From DASUAS01 sp963819475 (GTDB taxonomy: Bacteria > Actinomycetota > Acidimicrobiia > IMCC26256 > DASPTH01): DNA of 64,000 nucleotides. Under the pieces are notes generated by a model. That model worked only from the letters and a program-made list of their open reading frames with translations. It did no database searches and was not told the origin of the DNA. The stretch's first letter is position 1. Every line of letters begins with the position of its first letter. The position numbers and the translations under genes were made by a program. Shown here one piece after another: positions 8,090-16,225 of this stretch. The DNA lies in the NCBI GenBank assembly GCA_963819475.1, contig CAWFWE010000003.1, forward strand, positions 62,001 through 126,000. The letters are read 5' to 3'.

Positions 8090-8176
8090 ATGAGCGAGCG
8101 TCGCGAGCCGGGTATCCCGGCGAGTAGCGAGCGGGGCCCAGCGGCCCGGCGCCGAAGGCGCCAGGAGCGGGGATGA
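8090..8176 (+). CDS. Possible 28-codon leaderless upstream ORF of xseA
   Basis: ATG at 8090 lies 7 nt after TACTGT (8077-8082). The ORF encodes an Arg/Glu-rich 28-residue peptide beginning MSERREPGIPASSERG and its TGA overlaps the xseA start (ATGATG at 8173). The DNA is a GC-rich, repeat-like GAGCGAGCG sequence, so coding is uncertain. It could couple translation into xseA. Confidence 0.35.
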   Translation: MSERREPGIPASSERGPAARRRRRQERG

Positions 8177-9595
8177 TGGAGCAGCCGTCGCTCGGCTTCG
8201 ACGAGGAGGAACCCGAGGCCACGACGTTCTCGGTGGTGGAGCTCAACTCGCGGGTGCGTGACGCGCTCCGCCGGGGGTTCCCCGACGAGGTGTGGGTGCG
8301 GGGCGAGGTGCAGAACCTGAGCCGGTCGGGCGCGGGCCACACCTACTTCTCGCTGGTCGAGAAGGCCGTCCAGGGCGACCGGGCGCAGGGCCGGCTCGAC
8401 GTCGCCCTCTTCCGCGACGACCGGCAGGCCGTCGCCCGAGCCCTCGCCGAGGTCCCCGGGGCCGAGCTCGGCAACGACGTCGAGGTGCGCATCCGGGGCC
8501 GGGTCACCGTCTACCCGCCGAGCGGCCGCTACCAGCTGGTGATGACCGCGATCGACCCCGTCTTCACCGTGGGCGGGATCGCCGCCAACCGGGAGCGCGT
8601 GCTGCGGGCCCTCGGCGCCGAGGGCCTGCTCGACGCCAACGCCGGTCGCGAGCTCGCACTGGTGCCGCTGCGCGTCGGCCTCGTGACCAGCGCCGGCAGC
8701 GCCGCGTACCACGACTTCGTGCACGAGCTCGAGCACAGTGGCTACGCGTGGCAGGTGGCGGTGGCCGACGTGCGCGTCCAGGGCGCGGCGGCGGCCCGGC
8801 GCATCAAGTGGGCGCTGGGGCAGCTGTCGCAGCTCGACGTCGACGTGGTGGTGCTCGCCCACGGGGGCGGGTCCCGGGCCGACCTGGCGCCGTTCGACAC
8901 CGATCTCGTGGCGCGGGCCATCGCGGCGATGCCGGTCCCGGTCATCACCGGCGTCGGGCACGAGACCGACCGCAGCGTGGCCGACGAGGTCGCCTACGCC
9001 GCGTGCAAGACCCCGACCGCGTGCGCCCGGGTGCTGATGGGCCGGGTCGACGAGTTCGTGGGGCGCCTGGACGACGCCGCCCAACGGGTGAGCGGGCGGG
9101 CGCGTCGAGCGCGTGGCCATGGCGGCGCGGGAGCTCGACGTCGCGTCGATGCACCTCGCGCGTCGGGCCCCGGCGGCGGCGTCGCGGGAGCGGGCCGCGC
9201 TCGAGCGCGCCCACGGGCGGCTCGACGAGCTGGCCCGGCGACGCGCCGGTGACGCCGCCGCCCGACTGGACGGCTGCCTCCGCCGCGTCGACGAGCTGGG
9301 TCGGCGGGCGACGCGGGACAGCGGCCGGGTGCTCGCAGGCCGCGAGCGGGAGCTGGTCACGCGGGCGCTGCACCACCTCGATCGGGCGAGGCTCCGGGTC
9401 GACGGCAGCGAGGCCGTGGTGCGGGCACTCGACCCACGCCGGGTCCTGGAGCGGGGCTACTCCATCACCCGGGACGTCGCGGGCCGGGTGGTGAAGCGGG
9501 CCGCGGTGCTCACGACCGGTACGGTCCTCGAGACCGAGGTGGCCGAGGGGCGGGTCACGAGCCGGGTCGAAGGCGTCACGGAGGGGACGGAGTGA
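8173..9595 (+). CDS. xseA: Exodeoxyribonuclease VII large subunit (one frameshift)
   Basis: Encodes the catalytic large subunit of exonuclease VII, which degrades single-stranded DNA with XseB. The N-terminal OB-fold (about residues 18-110) includes FSVVELNSRVRDALR, VWVRGEVQNLS and the Gly-rich GRVTVYPPSGRYQL. The catalytic domain has GLVTSAGSAAYHDF, HGGGSRADLAPFD and TGVGHETDRSVADEVA. After about 9100 the frame changes by one extra base and continues as MAARELDVAS to RVLERGYSITRD, the normal C-terminal end. Removing one base gives 473 residues, close to the usual length. A sequencing error is likelier than decay. Confidence 0.88.
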
Positions 9596-9816
9596 GCGAC
9601 GAGATCGGCTACGCCGACGCGATGCAGGAGCTCGGGACGATCCTGGAGGAGCTCGAACGCGACGATCTCGACGTCGACGTGCTCGCCACCCGCGTGCAAC
9701 GCGCCAGCGAGCTGATCCAGCTGTGCCGCGGCCGCATCGCCCGCGCCCAGGCCGACGTCGACCGCATCGTCACCGATCTCGAAGGGTTCGAGCGCGCCAC
9801 TGACGACGAGGAGTGA
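9592..9816 (+). CDS. xseB: Exodeoxyribonuclease VII small subunit
   Basis: A 74-residue helical protein that partners XseA in exonuclease VII. It shows the family pattern GYADAMQELGTILEELERDD, then VDVLATRVQRASELIQLCRGRI and a closing amphipathic helix. The GTG start overlaps the xseA TGA (GTGA), the standard coupled arrangement. Length matches the family (70-80 residues). The C-terminus is acidic. Its adjacency also supports the view that xseA is functional. Confidence 0.92.
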   Translation: MSDEIGYADAMQELGTILEELERDDLDVDVLATRVQRASELIQLCRGRIARAQADVDRIVTDLEGFERATDDEE

Positions 9817-9824
9817 CCGTCGTC
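9802..9824 (+). terminator. Short hairpin at 3' end of xseB
   Basis: GACGACG (9802-9808) and CGTCGTC (9818-9824) form a 7-bp stem with a 9-nt loop containing the xseB stop. It lies between convergent xseB and sdhB. The stem is short and has no U-run, so this is tentative. Confidence 0.35.
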
Positions 9825-9840
9825 CCGCTCGCCGCCGCGG

Positions 9841-10605
<765 letters not shown>

Positions 10606-10625
10606 GGTGACTGGAGGCCCTCCGC

Positions 10626-12548
10626 CTACTTGTAGCTGCGCTGTGCGAGGTGGACGTACTCGAACTCGAGCGGCTCCTTGTGGAGCGTCGGTGCGTCGCC
10701 CACGCCGGTGAACTCCCACGCGGCCACGTGGGAGAAGTTGGCGTCGTCGCGCAGCGCCTCGCCGTCCTCGGTCTGGTGCTCGACACGCAGGTGACCGCCG
10801 CACGACTCCTCGCGTGTGAGCGCGTCGAGGCAGAGCAGCTCACCGAACTCCATGAAGTCGGCGACGCGCCCCGCCTTCTCCAGCGACTGGTTGAGTGTCG
10901 CCGCGCTGCCGGGCACCAACACGTCGGCGTAGAACTCCTCGCGCAGCGCGGGGATGTCGGTGAGCGCCTTCTCCAGGGACTGCTGGCTGCGGGCCATGCC
11001 GCAGTTGTCCCACAGGATGTCGCCGAGCTCGCGGTGGAAGTGGTCGACCGAGTGCTTGCCGTTGATCGACAGCAACCGCCGGGTCTGGTCGGCGACCGCG
11101 GCCTCGGCCCCACGGAACGCGGGGTCGTCGGTTGCCACGGGCTGGCTCCCGAGCAACGGCGCGAGGTAGTCGGAGATCGTCGACGGGAGCACGAAGTAGC
11201 CGTCGGCGAGGCCCTGCATGAGCGCGCTCGCGCCGAGGCGGTTGGCGCCCTGGTCGGCGAAGTTCGCCTCGCCGAGCACGTAGAGCCCGGGCACGTTGCT
11301 CATGAGGTCGTAGTCGACCCAGAGCCCGCCCATCGTGTAGTGGATGGCGGGGTAGATCCGCATCGGGACCTTGTACGGGTTCTCGTCGGTGATGCGCTCG
11401 TACATCTCGAAGAGGTTCCCGTAGCGCTCCTCGATGACGTCGACGCCGAGGCGCTCGATCGACTCGGCGAAGTCGAGGTACACGCCGTTCTTCTGCGGTC
11501 CGACGCCCCGCCCGGCGTCGACCTCGGTCTTGATCGCACGGGAGGCGACGTCGCGCGGCACGAGGTTCCCGAACGCGGGGTACCGCCGCTCGAGGAAGTA
11601 GTCGCGTTCGTCGACAGGGATCTGGTCGGGCGAACGGGTGTCGTCGAGCTGCTTCGGGATCCAGACCCGGCCGTCGTTGCGCAACGACTCCGACATCAGC
11701 GTCAGCTTGCTCTGGAAGTCGTCGCTGCGCGGGATGCACGTGGGGTGGATCTGGGTGAAGCACGGATTGGCGAAGAGCGCGCCGCGCTTGTGCGCCCGCC
11801 ACGCGGCGGTGACGTTGCTGGCCTTGGCGTTGGTCGACAGGTAGTACGCGTTGCCATACCCACCCGTGCAGAGCGCCAGCGCGTGCGCCGACCACGACTG
11901 CACCGCACCGGTGACGAGGTTGCGAGTGACGATGCCGACGGCACGGCCGTCCTTCACGACGAGGTCGAGCATCTCGGAGCGCGTGTGCATCTCGACCGTG
12001 CCCCGCTGCACCTGGTGCAGCAGCGCCTGGTACGCACCGAGCAGCAGTTGCTGGCCCGTCTGTCCCCGCGCGTAGAAGGTGCGCGACACCTGCGCGCCGC
12101 CGAACGACCGGTTGTCGAGGAGGCCGCCGTACTCCCGGGCGAACGGCACGCCCTGGGCGACGCACTGGTCGATGATGTTGACGCTCACCTCGGCGAGCCG
12201 GTACACGTTGCCCTCACGAGCGCGGAAGTCACCGCCCTTCACCGTGTCGTAGAAGAGGCGGTACACGCTGTCGCCGTCGTTCGGGTAGTTCTTCGCCGCG
12301 TTGATGCCACCCTGGGCGGCGATGCTGTGTGCGCGTCGGGGCGAGTCGTGGACCGTGAACAGCTTGACCCGGTACCCGAGCTCGCCGAGCGTGGCGGCGG
12401 CGGCGGCGCCGGCCAGGCCGCTGCCGACGACGATCACCTCGAACCGCCGCTTGTTCGCGGGGTTCACCAGCTTCACGTCGAACTTGTGCTGCGACCACTT
12501 CTCGGCGATCGGCCCCGGGGGGATCTTCGCCTCGAGCTCACCGATCAT
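10626..12548 (-). CDS. sdhA: Succinate dehydrogenase / fumarate reductase flavoprotein subunit
   Basis: A 640-residue FAD-bearing catalytic subunit that oxidises succinate (or reduces fumarate). The N-terminal FAD fold is VIVVGSGLAGAAAAATLGELG, followed by HSIAAQGGINAAKNY, where the His is the usual covalent FAD site. The substrate region has HPTCIP, and the later IHYTMGGLWVDYD and GANRLGASALMQGLADG blocks are typical. The C-terminal block includes REESCGGHLRVEHQT. The ATG at 12548 overlaps the sdhC TGA (ATGA), showing translational coupling. It is full length with no defects. Confidence 0.96.
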   Translation of the reverse strand: MIGELEAKIPPGPIAEKWSQHKFDVKLVNPANKRRFEVIVVGSGLAGAAAAATLGELGYRVKLFTVHDSPRRAHSIAAQGGINAAKNYPNDGDSVYRLFYDTVKGGDFRAREGNVYRLAEVSVNIIDQCVAQGVPFAREYGGLLDNRSFGGAQVSRTFYARGQTGQQLLLGAYQALLHQVQRGTVEMHTRSEMLDLVVKDGRAVGIVTRNLVTGAVQSWSAHALALCTGGYGNAYYLSTNAKASNVTAAWRAHKRGALFANPCFTQIHPTCIPRSDDFQSKLTLMSESLRNDGRVWIPKQLDDTRSPDQIPVDERDYFLERRYPAFGNLVPRDVASRAIKTEVDAGRGVGPQKNGVYLDFAESIERLGVDVIEERYGNLFEMYERITDENPYKVPMRIYPAIHYTMGGLWVDYDLMSNVPGLYVLGEANFADQGANRLGASALMQGLADGYFVLPSTISDYLAPLLGSQPVATDDPAFRGAEAAVADQTRRLLSINGKHSVDHFHRELGDILWDNCGMARSQQSLEKALTDIPALREEFYADVLVPGSAATLNQSLEKAGRVADFMEFGELLCLDALTREESCGGHLRVEHQTEDGEALRDDANFSHVAAWEFTGVGDAPTLHKEPLEFEYVHLAQRSYK

Positions 12549-13339
12549 CTGCTCACCACCCCTGTCGTGATGAGCAGCGGCATGCTGACGTTGCCCACCG
12601 TGATCACGACCGCGAACCCGATCGCGAAGTACCGCCGCCAGATGTTCCAGCGCGGGTTGTTGAGCCCGAGGCTCTGGAACATGCTCCACGCGCCGTGGAA
12701 GATGTGGATGCCCAACGCGATCATCGCCAGGATGTAGACGATCGCGACCGGCACCCGCTCGAAGCTGTAGAAGAGGTTGTCGTACGGGTCGCCGCGCACG
12801 AAGTGCGGGTTGGCGCTGCCCCACGTGAGGTCGAGCAGGTGGAAGACCACGAACAGGGCGATGATGATGCCCGTCCACCGCATGGTGCGTGAGGCGAAGT
12901 TCGCGGCCACGTAGTCGCGCTGCGACTGGTAGCGCGTCGGCCGGGCCTTCTGGTTCATCCGGGTGAGCTGGTAGGCGGCGACGATGTGGCCGGCGAAGGC
13001 GGCGATGAGCACGACCCGCATGCCCCAGAGGAGGACCGTGCGGGGGAGGGCGGGCTCACCCAGCGTGCGAAGCCACTCGCCGTAGGTGTTGATGTGCTCC
13101 CGGCCGAGGAACACCTTCAGGTTCCCGACCATGTGGGCGAGGACGTAGCCGAGCAGGATGATCCCGCTCACCGCCATCACCCACTTCTTGCCGACCGCCG
13201 AGCGCCAGAACCGGACCAGGAAGTGGCCCTTCGGCCGCGGCTCCGGGACCGGCGGGCCGGTGTAGCGCGCCAGGACGTCGGCGTCGTCGGCACCGGCGTC
13301 CTGCGACGCGGTCGAGACCTCTTCCTCCACCTTCGCCAT
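12545..13339 (-). CDS. sdhC: Succinate dehydrogenase cytochrome b558 subunit
   Basis: A 264-residue membrane anchor of the diheme b558 type (about five helices, no SdhD). Candidate haem-ligand histidines fall in helices: LGYVLAHMVGN, IAAFAGHIVAAYQL, VVFHLLDLTWG and GIHIFHGAWSM. A roughly 50-residue soluble N-terminus precedes helix 1. ATG at 13339 is chosen because TACGTT (minus strand, 13346-13351) ends 6 nt before it, the leaderless pattern. First gene of sdhCAB, with a 14-bp palindrome upstream at 13361-13374 that may be an operator. Confidence 0.93.
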   Translation of the reverse strand: MAKVEEEVSTASQDAGADDADVLARYTGPPVPEPRPKGHFLVRFWRSAVGKKWVMAVSGIILLGYVLAHMVGNLKVFLGREHINTYGEWLRTLGEPALPRTVLLWGMRVVLIAAFAGHIVAAYQLTRMNQKARPTRYQSQRDYVAANFASRTMRWTGIIIALFVVFHLLDLTWGSANPHFVRGDPYDNLFYSFERVPVAIVYILAMIALGIHIFHGAWSMFQSLGLNNPRWNIWRRYFAIGFAVVITVGNVSMPLLITTGVVSR

Positions 13340-13360
13340 GCCGGAAACGTACCTGTCACA

Positions 13361-13374
13361 CCTTGTGAACAAGG
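13361..13374. promoter_or_regulatory. Palindrome upstream of sdhCAB, possible operator
   Basis: CCTTGTGAACAAGG has two perfect 6-bp arms around GA and lies 10-23 bp upstream of the predicted sdhC -10 element. A second TTGTGAGC half-site follows at about 13376. TTGTGAA is also the half-site of Rex repressor operators, but the spacing here is not that of a classical Rex site, so the regulator is unknown. Confidence 0.4.
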
Positions 13375-13390
13375 GATTGTGAGCGTTTTC

Positions 13391-14281
13391 TCAAATGCCG
13401 GGCCAGGGGTGCAGCGGCCGACCGGGGGTCGGGAGATCGGTCCAGCAGTACACGTGTCCGGGCGTGCCCCCGTCGACCGCGAAGAGGGTCCGGAGGTCGG
13501 GCCCGCCGAAGCAGAGGTTCGTGCTCACGGGGTGGTCGCCGGGGCACTCGAGCTGCTCGACGACAGAGCCGTCGGCCTCGTAGATCGTCACCACGTGGCC
13601 ACCGCCGGCCATGTAGATCCGCCCCTCGACGTCGAGCGCGCCACCGTCGCCCATGCGGCCCGGGGCGAACAGCTCGCGCGTGCCGTCCGGCTGGAGCCGG
13701 ACGAACCCGTGGTGCTCACCGTTCCGGCCGTTCTCGACCACGATCAGCGTCTCGTCGTCGGTGTCGAGGATGATCCCGTTGGGCGCCCAGAACCCCTCCG
13801 CCACGACCCGCATCGAGCCGTCGGGATCGAGGGCGAGGATGCGCCCGGTGGCGGGCTCCGGCGTCGGCCACAAGGGGTCGGTGAAGAACACGGTGCCGTC
13901 GGGCGCGACGCACAGGTCGTTCGGCATCTGCAACGGCGGGGTGAGGTAGCTCACCTGCCCGTCGGGTGCGACGCGCTGCAGGCCCGACTGTACGTAGCGG
14001 GGCGGGGGGAGCTCGCCGAAGATCTCGAAGATCGAGAAGTCGATGCCGCCGTTCTGCGTGACGAGGAACCCGCCGTCGGCCGCGAGCGCGGCCCCGTTCG
14101 CGCCCCCGCCGGTGTCGGCGATCACCTCCCGTCGGCCGGATTCGGGCCAGATGCGCGAGAGCGTGCCCTCGGCGACGCTCGTGCAGACGAGGGTTCCCTC
14201 CGCCGGCACCCCGTCGGGTGGGCACCAGACCGGTCCCTCACCGAACTCGGGCCCGGAGCAGATGACGTGCGGTCCGTCCAT
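13391..14281 (-). CDS. SMP-30/gluconolactonase/LRE family protein
   Basis: A 296-residue six-bladed beta-propeller of the SMP-30/gluconolactonase family; it probably hydrolyses a sugar or xenobiotic lactone using a bound divalent metal. Family blocks include the early Glu in SGPEFGEGPVWC, the metal-ligand segment QMPNDLCVAPDGTVFFTDP, ANGAALAADG, and APNGIILDTDDETLIVVE. GGGAGG precedes the ATG by 8 nt, so unlike many neighbours it uses a normal ribosome site. It lies downstream of nothing obvious and reads away from the AAA+ gene; the stop is 50 bp from the sdhC promoter. Substrate unknown. Confidence 0.85.
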   Translation of the reverse strand: MDGPHVICSGPEFGEGPVWCPPDGVPAEGTLVCTSVAEGTLSRIWPESGRREVIADTGGGANGAALAADGGFLVTQNGGIDFSIFEIFGELPPPRYVQSGLQRVAPDGQVSYLTPPLQMPNDLCVAPDGTVFFTDPLWPTPEPATGRILALDPDGSMRVVAEGFWAPNGIILDTDDETLIVVENGRNGEHHGFVRLQPDGTRELFAPGRMGDGGALDVEGRIYMAGGGHVVTIYEADGSVVEQLECPGDHPVSTNLCFGGPDLRTLFAVDGGTPGHVYCWTDLPTPGRPLHPWPGI

Positions 14282-14393
14282 CGCGCCATCCTCCCATCAG
14301 CGTCGCCTCCGCTGCCGGAAGTCGCCCGGTGGCGTTTCGAGCGCCCGCGGTACGGTGGCGCGCGACGACCACCACCGAGCGGGAGTTGCCCCG

Positions 14394-15794
14394 ATGACGC
14401 GTCCCGGAACTCTTGGCGAGCTCAAGGCCAGCGGCTGGGTCTCACGCCCCGTGAAGGAAGAGGTGCGCGTGAACGCGCTGGCGCGGATCGGCGAGGGCCG
14501 GCCGCTGGTCGAGGGCGTGATCGGCTACGACGACACCGTCCTGCCCCAGCTCGAGAACGCCCTCATCGCCGGCCACGACGTGATCTTCCTCGGTGAGCGC
14601 GGCCAGGCGAAGACCCGCATGATCCGCTCGCTCACCGCGTTGCTCGACGAGTGGATGCCGATCATCGCCGGCAGCGAGATCAACGACGACCCGTACGCGC
14701 CGATCTCCCAGCACGCGCGCGTGCTCGTCGCCGAGCGCGGCGACGAGACGCCCATCGAGTGGGTGCACCGCGAGCGCCGCTTCGGCGAGAAGCTGGCCAC
14801 TCCCGACACGTCGATCGCCGACCTCATCGGCGAGGTCGACCCCATCAAGGTGGCCGAGGGCCGGTACCTGTCCGACGAGCTCACCATCCACTACGGGCTC
14901 GTGCCGCGCACCAACCGGTCGATCTTCTCGATCAACGAGCTCCCCGACCTCGCCGAGCGCATCCAGGTGGGCATGCTCAACGTGCTCGAGGAGCGCGACG
15001 TGCAGATCCGTGGGTACAAGGTGCGCCTGCCGATCGACCTGATGCTGGTGGCGTCGGCCAACCCCGAGGACTACACCAACCGCGGGCGGATCATCACACC
15101 GCTCAAGGACCGCTTCGGGGCACAGATCCGCACCCACTACCCGCTCGACGCCGAGCTCGAGGCCGCGGTGGTCGAGCAGGAGGCGCGGCCCCTCAGCGCC
15201 GACGGGCTCAACGTGCAGGTGCCGGCGTTCATGGCCGAGATCGTCGCCGAGATGAGTCAGCAGGCCCGCCGCTCGCCACACATCAACCAGCGCTCGGGCG
15301 TTTCGGTGCGGCTCTCGATCGCCAACTACGAGACGCTCGTCGCCAACGCGACCCGGCGGTCGCTGCGCCACGGCGAGACCGAGGTGGTCCCGCGCGTGAG
15401 CGACCTCGACGCCCTCGTCGCCAGCACCGCGGGCAAGGTCGAATTCGAGACCGTCGACGACGGGCGTGAGGAGCAGGTGCTCGACCGCATCGTCAAGGCG
15501 TCGATCCTCGAGACCTTCCGGGCTCGTACGCGGCCGGAGAAGCTCACCGACGTGGTCGGCGCGTTCGAGAACGGCTTGGTGGTGCACACCGGGGAGGACA
15601 TCGCGTCGTCGGAGTACGCCAAGTTGCTCAGCGACCTGCCCGCGCTCCGGTCCACCCTCGCCGACCTCGAGGTCGGCGAGACCCCCGCGGGTGTCGCGTC
15701 GGCGACCGAGTTCGTGCTCGAGGGCCTCCACCTGTCGAAGCGCCTCAACAAGGACGCCATGGGCGGGCGCGCCGCGTACCGCGGTCGCGGCTAG
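14394..15794 (+). CDS. MoxR/BchI-like AAA+ ATPase
   Basis: A 466-residue AAA+ ATPase related to magnesium-chelatase I subunits and MoxR chaperones. Walker A is GERGQAKT (about residue 64), the Walker B/sensor region runs SIFSINELPDL, and sensor 1 is VASANPEDYTNRGRI followed by an arginine-rich turn. The C-terminal helical lid is long. GGGAG lies about 8 nt before the ATG, and a -10-like TACGGT about 30 nt upstream gives a short leader. With the VWA gene downstream it forms the usual ATPase plus VWA pair that remodels or inserts metal into client proteins. No chlorophyll genes are nearby, so a chelatase role is unlikely. Confidence 0.85.
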   Translation: MTRPGTLGELKASGWVSRPVKEEVRVNALARIGEGRPLVEGVIGYDDTVLPQLENALIAGHDVIFLGERGQAKTRMIRSLTALLDEWMPIIAGSEINDDPYAPISQHARVLVAERGDETPIEWVHRERRFGEKLATPDTSIADLIGEVDPIKVAEGRYLSDELTIHYGLVPRTNRSIFSINELPDLAERIQVGMLNVLEERDVQIRGYKVRLPIDLMLVASANPEDYTNRGRIITPLKDRFGAQIRTHYPLDAELEAAVVEQEARPLSADGLNVQVPAFMAEIVAEMSQQARRSPHINQRSGVSVRLSIANYETLVANATRRSLRHGETEVVPRVSDLDALVASTAGKVEFETVDDGREEQVLDRIVKASILETFRARTRPEKLTDVVGAFENGLVVHTGEDIASSEYAKLLSDLPALRSTLADLEVGETPAGVASATEFVLEGLHLSKRLNKDAMGGRAAYRGRG

Positions 15795-16171
15795 ATCCCG
15801 CCGGTGCCGTCCTGGTTCTGCTTGAAGAGCTCGCACCCGTCGGAGGCGCGGCGGTTCACGTTGTCGACGGCGCGCTCGATCTTCGGGTTGTCGATCACCG
15901 ACCTGTCGCCCGCGGCCCGCCGTTTCATCGCGTCGAGGTACACCCGCGCGTCGGCGGCGATGTCCTTGGGCGCGGTCTCGGCGAGCTTCGCCACGAGATC
16001 GGTCTGCTTCTCGATCTTGCCGATGAGCTTCGGCAGGTTGGTGTCGTAGTCGTAGGCGGCCTGGCAGAACGCCTTGCTCGGGGTCGGCAGCGACGACGAC
16101 GAGTCCTCGGAGCAGGCGGCGACCCCGGAGGCGAGCAGCAGGGCGACGGCGACGGCCCGGGACCAGCGCAT
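15791..16171 (-). CDS. Small secreted lipoprotein
   Basis: A 126-residue predicted lipoprotein: signal peptide, lipobox SGVAAC, then a Ser-rich spacer and a helical domain with two further Cys (KAFCQAAYDY and SDGCELFKQ) that could form a disulfide. No known family. CACAAT ends 6 nt before the ATG, a weak leaderless match. Its 3' end overlaps that of the AAA+ gene by 4 bp on opposite strands, and it lies between the AAA+ and VWA genes, so it may still be a functional neighbour of that system; this is inference. Confidence 0.7.
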   Translation of the reverse strand: MRWSRAVAVALLLASGVAACSEDSSSSLPTPSKAFCQAAYDYDTNLPKLIGKIEKQTDLVAKLAETAPKDIAADARVYLDAMKRRAAGDRSVIDNPKIERAVDNVNRRASDGCELFKQNQDGTGGI

Positions 16172-16225
16172 CCCTGCATTGTGGTCCCCGGCCCGGCGCG
16201 AACGCGAAACCGGTACCGTGGGCCC

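Noticed and set aside
10650..12737. 695-residue open frame on the plus strand across sdhA
   Set aside because: Opposite-strand shadow of a highly conserved sdhA with all catalytic motifs; the translated sequence has no recognisable domain.
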